Part shown: positions 6,942 to 15,949 of the stretch, piece by piece
How the letters are laid out: every line of letters begins with the position of its first letter
Position numbering within the stretch: position 1 is the stretch's first letter
Assembly: GCA_043738625.1 (NCBI GenBank)
Contig: JAYUFR010000119.1
Span: forward strand, 1-15,949
Direction: 5' to 3'
DNA: 15,949 nucleotides
Origin: JANYCD01 sp043738625
GTDB taxonomy: Bacteria > Pseudomonadota > Gammaproteobacteria > Burkholderiales > Rhodocyclaceae
The notes under the pieces: generated by a model
The model's database searches: none
What the model saw: the letters and a program-made list of their open reading frames with translations, nothing else
Told to the model about the DNA's origin: nothing
Translations under genes and position numbers: made by a program

Positions 6942-9155
6942 ATGGGTAATCCCGCAGAGTCCGAAAACCTGACCACGAGTGAACGTCTCACCGCAGACGG
7001 CAACCTCGTCACCAACAAAACGTTCTGCCGCATCTGCATGGCATTATGCGGACTTGATGTCGTCACCGACGGCAAGAAAGTCATTCGCGTCCTGCCGGAT
7101 CAAACCCATCCCTACAATTGGCGCGACTATTGCGCCAAGGGCGGCACCTCAAATCTCGTGCGTGACCATCCGAAACGGCTGAGAACACCGATGAAGCGCG
7201 TCGGCGACAAATATGTCGCGGTCAGCTACGAAGTCGCCATCAAGGAAATAGCCGCCCAGCTCAACGCCATCCGCGCCAAGCACGGCGCCAATTCCATCGG
7301 CACTTATATTGGCAATCCAGGCCAATCCAGTCCCGCCAATCATTTCTTCCAGGGCGCTTTTTCTGCCGCCATCGGCAGTTCCAGCAACTACACCGTAGGC
7401 TCGCTCGACCAGAATAGTTTCAATCTGGTCGCCGAGGAAATGTACGGCTCCGAGATCGCGACGTTGATTCCCGACGTCGACCACGCCAAGTGCTTTCTGT
7501 TTTTCGGCATGAACCCCGCCGTCAGCGGCATGGCCTGGCTGGATACGGTTCCCGAAGGCTGGAAGCGCATCCTCGCGGCAAAGGAGAAAGGGGCTGACCT
7601 GATCGTGGTCGACCCGCGCCAGACCCCAACCACACGCAAGGCCACCACCCACGTGATGATTCGCCCCGGCGAGGATTGGGCATTCATGCTGGGCGTCATC
7701 AAGATCATCTTTGCCGAGGGTTGGCAGCATCAGCAGGATTGCGACGCAGCCAACGGCATTGACACCATCAAGACCATCGCCGCCGAAGCTTCGCTGGAAC
7801 AACTGGCACAACGCTGCAATGTGCCGGTGGCACAGATTCAGGATGTGGCGCGCCGCTTTGCCACGGCGGAAACCGCCGTGTGCGTGGCCCGCACCGGTCT
7901 TTCGCAAAACCGCAATGGCACGCTGGGCGAATGGTTGAGCCACGTGCTCAACCTGATTACCGGGCGTATCGACCGCAAGGGTGGCCGCTATTACCAGCCC
8001 GGCGTGTTCAAGAACTCCATGAAGGTCGTCAATATGCTGGCGCCCCCGCTACTGCGCCGCAGCCGCATCGGCAATTATCGCTACATCGGCGGTGGCTATC
8101 CGATGGCAACCCTGCCCGACGAAATTCTCACACCGGGCGAAGGCCAGATCCGGGCCATGATCATCAATTCGGGCAACCCGGTGGTCAGCGGCCCCGATGG
8201 CGCACGCCTTGATGCAGCGCTTAAAGAACTCGATTGTCTGATCGCGGTCGACATGTTCCAGCGCGAAAGCCATCGTCATGCACACTGGCTGATCCCGGGC
8301 TGCCACTTCCTTGAGAAGGACGAGTTCTTTGCCCTGTTCGGCATCGCCATGGAAATCTCCTTCGCGCAACTCGGGCAGGCAGCGATCAAACCACTCAATG
8401 GCATCAAGCCGGAGTGGGAGTTCTTTCGCGACCTGGCGGTGGAAATGAAAGCGCCGTTCATGGGCATGCGCGGTCTGAATACCATCATTCGCTTCAGCCG
8501 CTGGGTTTCGCGTTTGACCGGCAACCCGCGCCACGCCTTCAATCCGCGCTGGATCTGGGCTTTGCTGCTCAAACTGTTCGGCGTGGTGAGCTGGAAAGCG
8601 GTCGCCGGAAATCCGCAGGGTGTAATTTACCGTGAGGGAAAAACCTACGGCCATTTCCGACCCGCGCTGCAAACCAAGGATGGCCGCATGCAGGCAGCGC
8701 CCGATGAGTTCGTGGCGGTGTTGAAACAACGCCTGACCGAAGCCTTGCCGCAAGCCGACAAAACCTATCCGTTCCAGTTTGTCAGCCAGCGACGTCTTTC
8801 CATGATGAATTCCTGGCTGGTCGAAACCGCAGCGCATACGAGAGTCTATGGCGACGTCGTGGACATCAATCCCGCTGACGCCGCAACCTGCAAAATTCAG
8901 GACGGTCAGAGCGTTGCACTGACTTCCAGGATCAGCACGATCCGCGTAAAAGCCCGCGTGACCGACGATGTTCCGGTCGGCATATTGAGTATGGACAATG
9001 GCTGGGGATCACGTCTGTTCGATCCACAGGGTGGCACGGCACCGGAGGTTCAGGGCGTCATGCGTAATCTGGTGATTCCGGGCGATGTTCTCGACGAGCT
9101 GGCCGGCGCACCAAACCTGCAAGGTACACAAGTCAGCATAGCGGCTGTGTTGTAG
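6942..9155 (+). CDS. Molybdopterin (bis-MGD) [4Fe-4S] oxidoreductase, substrate unknown
   Basis: This 737-residue protein belongs to the DMSO-reductase superfamily. It shows an N-terminal [4Fe-4S] site (C29-x2-C32-x3-C36, then C64 in DYCAKG), a large molybdopterin-binding body (about 83-500; FFGMNPAVSG, DLIVVDPRQTPT and INSGNPVVSGPDG are dinucleotide-binding-type segments) and a C-terminal molydop-binding domain (about 615-735; VDINPADA, MDNGWGSRLFDP). No twin-arginine or Sec signal is seen, so it is probably cytoplasmic. Where formate dehydrogenases and Nap carry Sec or Cys, the SNYTVGSLDQNSFN segment (148-161) has none. This argues against a plain formate dehydrogenase, Nap or acetylene hydratase. 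A hydrophobic stretch WIWALLLKLFGVVSW (537-551) lies between the two large domains. No electron-transfer subunit is adjacent. Family call firm, reaction unknown. Confidence 0.85.
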   Translation: MGNPAESENLTTSERLTADGNLVTNKTFCRICMALCGLDVVTDGKKVIRVLPDQTHPYNWRDYCAKGGTSNLVRDHPKRLRTPMKRVGDKYVAVSYEVAIKEIAAQLNAIRAKHGANSIGTYIGNPGQSSPANHFFQGAFSAAIGSSSNYTVGSLDQNSFNLVAEEMYGSEIATLIPDVDHAKCFLFFGMNPAVSGMAWLDTVPEGWKRILAAKEKGADLIVVDPRQTPTTRKATTHVMIRPGEDWAFMLGVIKIIFAEGWQHQQDCDAANGIDTIKTIAAEASLEQLAQRCNVPVAQIQDVARRFATAETAVCVARTGLSQNRNGTLGEWLSHVLNLITGRIDRKGGRYYQPGVFKNSMKVVNMLAPPLLRRSRIGNYRYIGGGYPMATLPDEILTPGEGQIRAMIINSGNPVVSGPDGARLDAALKELDCLIAVDMFQRESHRHAHWLIPGCHFLEKDEFFALFGIAMEISFAQLGQAAIKPLNGIKPEWEFFRDLAVEMKAPFMGMRGLNTIIRFSRWVSRLTGNPRHAFNPRWIWALLLKLFGVVSWKAVAGNPQGVIYREGKTYGHFRPALQTKDGRMQAAPDEFVAVLKQRLTEALPQADKTYPFQFVSQRRLSMMNSWLVETAAHTRVYGDVVDINPADAATCKIQDGQSVALTSRISTIRVKARVTDDVPVGILSMDNGWGSRLFDPQGGTAPEVQGVMRNLVIPGDVLDELAGAPNLQGTQVSIAAVL

Positions 9156-9185
9156 GGCCTGTTCCAGTCAGACCGGCGACCAGCA

Positions 9186-9857
9186 CTAAACCAGCCGTCC
9201 TGCGCTCAGGCGCAGCGTTTGCCCGCAACGCCGGGCCAGCGCCTCGTCGTGCGTGACCAGTATCAGGGTCGTGCCCTGTTCGGCATTCATCTCGAACATC
9301 AGATCGATGATTTGCGCACCGGTGGCGGCGTCCAAATTTCCCGTCGGTTCATCGGCGAGCAGCAATTGCGGTTTCACGGCGAAAGCCCGTGCCAACGCCA
9401 CACGTTGCTGCTCACCACCGGAAAGGTGCTTCGGGTAATGATCGAAGCGTTGCCCCAGTCCCACCCGTGCCAACATGACCGACGCCTGTTTGCGGGCATC
9501 GGCGCGTCCGCCGAGTTCCAACGGCAGCATGGCGTTTTCGAGCGCCGTCAGCGCCGGCAATAGCTGAAACGACTGAAATACGAAACCCAGCGCGCGGCCG
9601 CGTAATTCGGCGCGACGGTCTTCGTCCAATTCGCCAAGATCCTGTCCATCAATCAACACCCTGCCCCGGCTCGGCAGATCGAGACCTGCCATCAATCCAA
9701 GCAGCGTTGATTTTCCTGATCCCGAAGCGCCGACGATGGCCGCCGCATCGCCGCGCTTCACGCCGAACGAAATGTCGTGCAGTATCGTCAACCCATCATC
9801 GCCGCTGGACACGTCCTTGCCCAGTTGTTGAACTTCAATCACACATTCATTCGCCAT
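9186..9857 (-). CDS. ybbA: ABC transporter ATP-binding protein, YbbA/LolD-like
   Basis: This is a 223-residue ABC ATPase of the LolD/MacB-type family, closest by eye to E. coli YbbA. It shows Walker A GASGSGKST (43-51), the Q-loop in FVFQSFQLLP (Q95), signature LSGGEQQR (145-152), Walker B LLLADEPTGNLD (165-176) and H-loop H203. The start MANECVIEVQQL at 9857 gives the normal length; the frame stays open to 9923, but that would run deep into tesA. The ATG overlaps the tesA ATG as CATG on opposite strands. In E. coli ybbA is also divergent from tesA and is followed by a large permease gene (ybbP). Here the gene downstream is the convergent molybdoenzyme, so no permease is adjacent and the partner is unknown. 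Confidence 0.88.
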   Translation of the reverse strand: MANECVIEVQQLGKDVSSGDDGLTILHDISFGVKRGDAAAIVGASGSGKSTLLGLMAGLDLPSRGRVLIDGQDLGELDEDRRAELRGRALGFVFQSFQLLPALTALENAMLPLELGGRADARKQASVMLARVGLGQRFDHYPKHLSGGEQQRVALARAFAVKPQLLLADEPTGNLDAATGAQIIDLMFEMNAEQGTTLILVTHDEALARRCGQTLRLSAGRLV

Positions 9858-10458
9858 GTTCCGGTTACCGATTTTCATTTTGTTGTTCGTCATATCGTGC
9901 ACTGCACACGCGGCCAAAACCATCCTGATATTTGGCGACAGTCTTTCCTCCGGCTACGGCCTGGCGCGCGAACAAAGCTGGCCAGCACTGCTTGACCAGC
10001 GACTGCAAACCTCTCATCTGCCGTATGTCATCGTCAACGCCAGCATCAGCGGCGAAACCACGGCGGGCGGACTGACTCGGCTGCCCGAGGCGCTTGCCAT
10101 CCACAAGCCGGCGATCCTGGTGCTTGCCCTTGGCCCCAACGACGGCCTGCGCGGCCTGTCACTGGCGCAGATGCGTGCCAACCTCACCGCCATGATCCGT
10201 GCCGCGAAACAACCCGACCGCAAGATTTTGCTGATCGGCATGAAGCTGCCACCCAATTTCGGTCCCGACTATACCGCTGAATTTGCACGCAGCTTCAAGG
10301 ACGTCGCGCGCGCGCAGAAAGTTGCGCTGCTGCCATTCCTGCTCGAACCTGTTGCCGCCGATCCGGCTGCCTTCCAGGCCGACAATCTGCACCCTGTTGC
10401 CGGGGCGGAAGCGAAAATTCTTGATCACGTATGGCAGGCGCTCAAGCCTCTGCTTTGA
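9856..10458 (+). CDS. tesA: TesA-like periplasmic SGNH esterase (thioesterase I / lysophospholipase L1)
   Basis: This 200-residue SGNH-fold hydrolase belongs to the TesA family, which cleaves acyl-CoA thioesters, esters and lysophospholipids in the periplasm. The four blocks are clear: GDSLSSGYG with nucleophile S29, G66 in NASISGETT, N95 in GPND and the D176-x2-H179 pair in DNLHP. Residues 1-20 form a signal peptide with AHA before the likely cleavage site. C15 in VISC also fits a lipobox, so lipid anchoring is a less likely alternative. No ribosome binding site is obvious at the ATG (9856), but the signal peptide fixes the start. It is divergent from ybbA with overlapping starts, and its last 17 bases overlap the tail of the convergent methyltransferase gene. 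Confidence 0.92.
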   Translation: MFRLPIFILLFVISCTAHAAKTILIFGDSLSSGYGLAREQSWPALLDQRLQTSHLPYVIVNASISGETTAGGLTRLPEALAIHKPAILVLALGPNDGLRGLSLAQMRANLTAMIRAAKQPDRKILLIGMKLPPNFGPDYTAEFARSFKDVARAQKVALLPFLLEPVAADPAAFQADNLHPVAGAEAKILDHVWQALKPLL

Positions 10459-11002
10459 CCGCACAGAGTCTCTGGGTCATGGCCGGCCGCGGCGTCTCGA
10501 CGCGTCCCTGTTCAAACGCCACAATATTCAACCGCCCCTTCGCGACATCCAGAAATTCTCCGGCGCGCAGCAGAAATTCCGGATTGGAGGGTTTGCCAAA
10601 TTGCTCATGACCGACCATGAACGTTTCGTAGATCAGGATGCCGCCCGGCAATAGCGCATTTATCAGATCACCCAGTCGTGGCCGATACAGATAATTGGTG
10701 ACGACAATGCCGTCGAAGCATGGGTCGGGAAAAGGCCATGGGCCGTCTTCGAGATCAACCCGGAGCGTACTTATTCCCGCCACACCAGCCAGTGCCACCA
10801 GCGCTTCAGCATCCCGGTCTACCGCTTCGACGTGGTACCCCAGGGTTGCCAGCAGGCGCGCATGCCTGCCGCGACCACAGGCCAGATCGAGCACTCGACC
10901 GCCGGCCGCTATCCGCGGCGCGAAGCACTCCACCCAGGCCGAAGGTGGCAATGAATGAGGTGAATGCATTTCAGAAACAGGCGTCGGCTGCATTGTCAGC
11001 AT
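10442..11002 (-). CDS. Class I SAM-dependent methyltransferase, substrate unknown
   Basis: This small methyltransferase has 186 residues from the first ATG. SAM-binding motif I is VLDLACGRGRH (37-47), followed by the acidic VDRD (61-64) that should bind the ribose. DGIVVTNYLYRP (97-108) and LLPGGILIYETF (117-128) fit the later motifs of the Rossmann-fold family, and it resembles TehB-like proteins only in general. The start is uncertain: ATGs at 11002, 10993 and 10969 are all possible, and none has a clear ribosome binding site. A GATAAT hexamer on the minus strand (11008-11013) could be its -10 box, which would make the first start nearly leaderless. It is divergent from tag and its stop lies inside the 3' end of tesA. 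I cannot name a substrate. Confidence 0.78.
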   Translation of the reverse strand: MLTMQPTPVSEMHSPHSLPPSAWVECFAPRIAAGGRVLDLACGRGRHARLLATLGYHVEAVDRDAEALVALAGVAGISTLRVDLEDGPWPFPDPCFDGIVVTNYLYRPRLGDLINALLPGGILIYETFMVGHEQFGKPSNPEFLLRAGEFLDVAKGRLNIVAFEQGRVETPRPAMTQRLCAVKAEA

Positions 11003-11038
11003 TCTGCATTATCGGCACACTATGCGTCATGACGAATC

Positions 11039-11042
11039 AGGA
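11039..11042 (+). promoter_or_regulatory. Ribosome binding site deciding the tag start
   Basis: AGGA lies 7 bases before the ATG at 11050. It favours this start over the in-frame ATG at 11029 and over the much longer open frame reaching back to 10720. Confidence 0.6.
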
Positions 11043-11049
11043 AAAAACA

Positions 11050-11628
11050 ATGCAACAACCGACCGAGCGTTGTCCATGGTGCGGCGACGATCCACTGTAT
11101 GTCACGTATCACGACACGGAGTGGGGTGTCCCCGTGCATGATGATCGGCGCCTGTTTGAAGCCCTGATTCTGGAAGGCGCCCAGGCTGGGCTGTCCTGGA
11201 TCACGGTACTGAGGAAGCGTGAAAATTACCGCCGCGCCTTCGCTGAATTCGACCCGGAGCGCATTGTTCGCTACGGACCGGACGACATTGCCCGTTTGAT
11301 GGCCAACCCCGGCATCGTTCGCAACCGGCTCAAAATCAATTCCACCGTCATCAATGCGCGCGCCTTCCTCGATGTACAAAACGAATTTGGCAATTATGCT
11401 GCGTATCTGTGGCGCTTTGTTGACGGACGTCCGCTGCACCACACGCGGCACACGCTGGCGTCGGTTCCCGCCACCAGCGCCGCTTCCGATGCATTGTCAA
11501 AAGACCTGTTGCGACGCGGCTTCAAGTTCGTCGGCTCCTCCATCTGCTACGCCATGATGCAGTCAGTGGGTATGGTGAACGATCATCTGACGTCCTGTTA
11601 CCGGCACCAGGAAATATCTGCCTTGTAG
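11050..11628 (+). CDS. tag: 3-methyladenine DNA glycosylase I
   Basis: Tag removes 3-methyladenine from alkylated DNA in the first step of base excision repair. From the ATG at 11050 it has 192 residues, close to the family norm. The zinc-snap residues are all present and equally offset from E. coli Tag: C8, H21, H179 and C183. The active-site region is LEGAQAGLSWITVLRKRENY (41-60) with E42. SDALSKDLLRRGFKFVGSSI (146-165) is a strongly conserved family segment. The frame extends upstream to 10720, but that part overlaps the methyltransferase gene and has no family features. It is divergent from the methyltransferase gene and convergent with clpB, 13 bases from the clpB stop, with no clear terminator between them. 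Confidence 0.95.
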   Translation: MQQPTERCPWCGDDPLYVTYHDTEWGVPVHDDRRLFEALILEGAQAGLSWITVLRKRENYRRAFAEFDPERIVRYGPDDIARLMANPGIVRNRLKINSTVINARAFLDVQNEFGNYAAYLWRFVDGRPLHHTRHTLASVPATSAASDALSKDLLRRGFKFVGSSICYAMMQSVGMVNDHLTSCYRHQEISAL

Positions 11629-11641
11629 GAGCGGCGTTGCA

Positions 11642-14224
<2,583 letters not shown>

Positions 14225-14234
14225 GGCTCGCTGT

Positions 14235-14239
14235 CTCCT
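14235..14239 (-). promoter_or_regulatory. Ribosome binding site of clpB
   Basis: AGGAG on the minus strand lies 10 bases before the ATG at 14224. It supports that start over the longer open frame to 14377. Confidence 0.6.
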
Positions 14240-14256
14240 GAAATGCTCACTTTCCC

Positions 14257-14284
14257 ATGTTGGGCAGAACCGATGAATTTCAAT
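14257..14284 (-). promoter_or_regulatory. Putative sigma-32 (heat-shock) promoter for clpB
   Basis: On the minus strand ATTGAAA (14278-14284) is followed after 13 bases by CCCAACAT (14257-14264). The -35 box has 6 of 7 consensus positions; the -10 box is weaker than the consensus CCCCATnT. The predicted transcript starts near 14250, giving a short leader that still contains the AGGAG site. clpB is a classic sigma-32 gene in E. coli, which supports the assignment. Confidence 0.55.
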
Positions 14285-14376
14285 GGCAAACCCACCTAAA
14301 AAGCGCAGAGGCGCACGCTCCAATCGCGTAAGATCAGTGCCGCCGCTGTGCTGCATGGCGTTATCTTGGTACTGCA

Positions 14377-15949
14377 ATGAACCCAGCCCGTCTTACCGGA
14401 AACCATCGTTCCTACCGCTGGGACCTCGTCCTGTCGGTGCTGGTTCTGGTCTTCACCGCCGTCTATCTTGGCTGGCACCTCTATGACAGCTACAACGAAA
14501 CGCTCGCACATGAGTATGCGTTGCTTGAAGTCAACGCGGAGCATACCGAAGCCCGCATCTCGGACAGTCTGCGCAGCATCGATTTTCTGCTGCAAGGCGT
14601 CGCCAGCGAGAGATTGAGCGCGCGCGCAGGGGGCATCGCCACGCTGGAACGTGGCATGCAGGAAAAAGTCCTTGCCATACCGGTCGTTGAGCAGATCGGC
14701 ACCATCAATCTGCAGGGACATGTCGACGCCAGCAGCCAATCGGGCGCAAGGGGTTCCGACTGGTCGAACCGTGATTTCTTCAGGGTTCCACTGAATCGCC
14801 GCAAACCGGCCGGCATTTTCATCAGCCAGTCTTATCAGGCCGAAAACGGAAAAACCTATTTCGCAATTTCACGGACCATGCGTGACAGCCGACGCCGGCC
14901 GATCGGTGTTGTGTTTGCCCTGGTCTCGTCATCGATCTTTGGTGAAACACTACGTGTCTCGGATTCGGTTGCCGACGGACAATCCCTGCTCGCCAATACG
15001 CACGGTGACTTGCTTTATTCCGGCGCCAACGGGTCCGCCTGTCAAGGCAAAAAACTGCTCGCAAGTACGGCCTTCACCAGCCACCTCGTATCAGAGGAAA
15101 TTGAAACGCGCCATCTCGCGCAAGACGAAGTAACCCACCACAAGTGCCTCAGTGTTTTTCGCTCAGTCCCGCCTACGCCGCTGATGGTCGCCACTTTCCG
15201 CGATTACGACGAAGCCATCGTGCCATGGCAACGCGAATCCGTGGCCACTCTCGTGCGCTTCGCCCTGGTGCTTCTGTTCGTCGTCCACTTCATTCGCAGC
15301 GGCCGGGAACGAATCCAGGGCGCGCGAAAACTATCCGATCAATTGCTGGAAACAGCCAGCGTGATGGTGATTGGTCTCGACCGGGACAACAGGATCGTGC
15401 TGTTCAACAGAATGGCGGAACAAATCGCCGGCTATACCCGCACCGAGGCATTCGGCAAAGACTGGTTCGACCTGGTGACGCCGCGCGACAAATATGCCGA
15501 GATATGGGAAAACCATTTCCGGACTTTGCAACAGGGCACCGGGTCTGGAGAACTGTTCGAGACGCCGCTGTTAACCAAGGATGGCCGGGAGCGGTACATC
15601 GCCTGGCAGGGCAGCCTGATTGAGAATGGAAATTCAGCGTTGGTCATGGTCATCTTCGGCACCGACATCACCGAACGTCACAAAGCCGAAGCCCTGTTCC
15701 GCGCCATCGCCGACCATTCCAACGACGCCATGATCATCTTCGATCAAGACCAGACCGCGCGTTACGTCAGCCCTGCCATGGAGCGCATTACCGGCTATCT
15801 CCCGCATGATTTTGCCAATGGCACAGCCTGGGCACCGATCCTGACCAAGGGTCGCAAGCCATTGCAAAACGCCTTTCGGCGCGTGTTTGAGAAACCCGGC
15901 GCGTCCATTATTTTCGAGCTGACGGTTCAACATCGCAATGGTTGGCCAC
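14377..15949 (+). CDS. Membrane sensor protein with Cache-like and PAS domains, C-terminus cut by window edge
   Basis: The frame from the ATG at 14377 is open for 524 codons and leaves the window without a stop. A first membrane helix spans about residues 15-37 (WDLVLSVLVLVFTAVYLGW). A periplasmic part (about 38-288) resembles a double-Cache ligand-binding domain, with SDWSNRDFFRVP (127-138) and GKTYFAISRTMRD (158-170). A second helix (about 289-307, VATLVRFALVLLFVVHFI) follows. A first PAS domain (about 320-425) ends in the PAC-like VMVIFGTDITERHKAEA (424-440), and a second PAS domain starts near 441 (LFRAIADHSNDAMIIFD). The output domain, histidine kinase or GGDEF/EAL, is outside the window. 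No ribosome binding site is obvious, but the upstream in-frame sequence has a stop and no other ATG. It is divergent from clpB. Confidence 0.85.
   Translation, partial: MNPARLTGNHRSYRWDLVLSVLVLVFTAVYLGWHLYDSYNETLAHEYALLEVNAEHTEARISDSLRSIDFLLQGVASERLSARAGGIATLERGMQEKVLAIPVVEQIGTINLQGHVDASSQSGARGSDWSNRDFFRVPLNRRKPAGIFISQSYQAENGKTYFAISRTMRDSRRRPIGVVFALVSSSIFGETLRVSDSVADGQSLLANTHGDLLYSGANGSACQGKKLLASTAFTSHLVSEEIETRHLAQDEVTHHKCLSVFRSVPPTPLMVATFRDYDEAIVPWQRESVATLVRFALVLLFVVHFIRSGRERIQGARKLSDQLLETASVMVIGLDRDNRIVLFNRMAEQIAGYTRTEAFGKDWFDLVTPRDKYAEIWENHFRTLQQGTGSGELFETPLLTKDGRERYIAWQGSLIENGNSALVMVIFGTDITERHKAEALFRAIADHSNDAMIIFDQDQTARYVSPAMERITGYLPHDFANGTAWAPILTKGRKPLQNAFRRVFEKPGASIIFELTVQHRNGWP

Noticed and set aside
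6920..6949. Nine-codon upstream ORF overlapping the molybdoenzyme start
   Set aside because: It has no ribosome binding site and its length and content are unremarkable, so it is most likely chance.
6942..9155. Naming the molybdoenzyme as formate dehydrogenase or acetylene hydratase
   Set aside because: The Cys/Sec ligand and, for acetylene hydratase, the Asp after the second cluster Cys are missing (Met33 is there instead).
10720..11049. N-terminal extension of the tag frame
   Set aside because: It overlaps the methyltransferase gene, lacks Tag family features, and the ribosome binding site at 11039-11042 points to the ATG at 11050.

Overview
The window reads as chromosomal core DNA of a Gram-negative proteobacterium, most likely a betaproteobacterium (inference). 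Reasons: the tig-clpP-clpX-lon order, sigma-32-type promoter sequences in front of lon and clpB, the HpnC/HpnD/HpnE route to squalene, the divergent ybbA/tesA pair also found in E. coli, and GC-rich codon use throughout. I see no insertion sequence, integrase, CRISPR array or phage gene. No gene-free stretch exceeds 300 bases. The longest are 14225-14376 (clpB/sensor gap, holding a heat-shock promoter) and 6823-6941 (leader of the molybdoenzyme gene, holding a hairpin).

Left part, minus strand (1-3825), read from right to left: tRNA-Leu(UAG), trigger factor (tig), ClpP, ClpX and the first 107 codons of lon, which runs off the left edge. This is a protein folding and degradation cluster. tig, clpP and clpX lie about 30 bases apart and look co-transcribed. 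A terminator-like hairpin follows clpX and abuts a good sigma-32-type promoter for lon, so lon probably also has its own heat-shock transcription.

Middle, plus strand (3885-9155): hpnC, hpnD and hpnE are tightly packed (4-base overlap, then a 5-base gap) and should convert farnesyl diphosphate to squalene, the hopanoid/sterol precursor. No squalene-hopene cyclase lies in the window. After 119 bases comes a 737-residue molybdopterin/[4Fe-4S] oxidoreductase of unknown substrate. It has no Cys or Sec at the expected metal-ligand position.

Right part: ybbA (ABC ATPase, minus) and tesA (periplasmic esterase/lysophospholipase, plus) are divergent with overlapping start codons. A small class I methyltransferase (minus) converges on tesA with overlapping tails and is divergent from tag (3-methyladenine DNA glycosylase I, plus). 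clpB (minus) converges on tag and has its own sigma-32-type promoter. Divergent from clpB, a membrane sensor with a periplasmic Cache-like domain and two PAS domains runs open off the right edge; its output domain lies outside the window.

Most of the window is well-known housekeeping. The least explained parts are the molybdoenzyme next to the squalene operon, its structured leader, and the truncated sensor.
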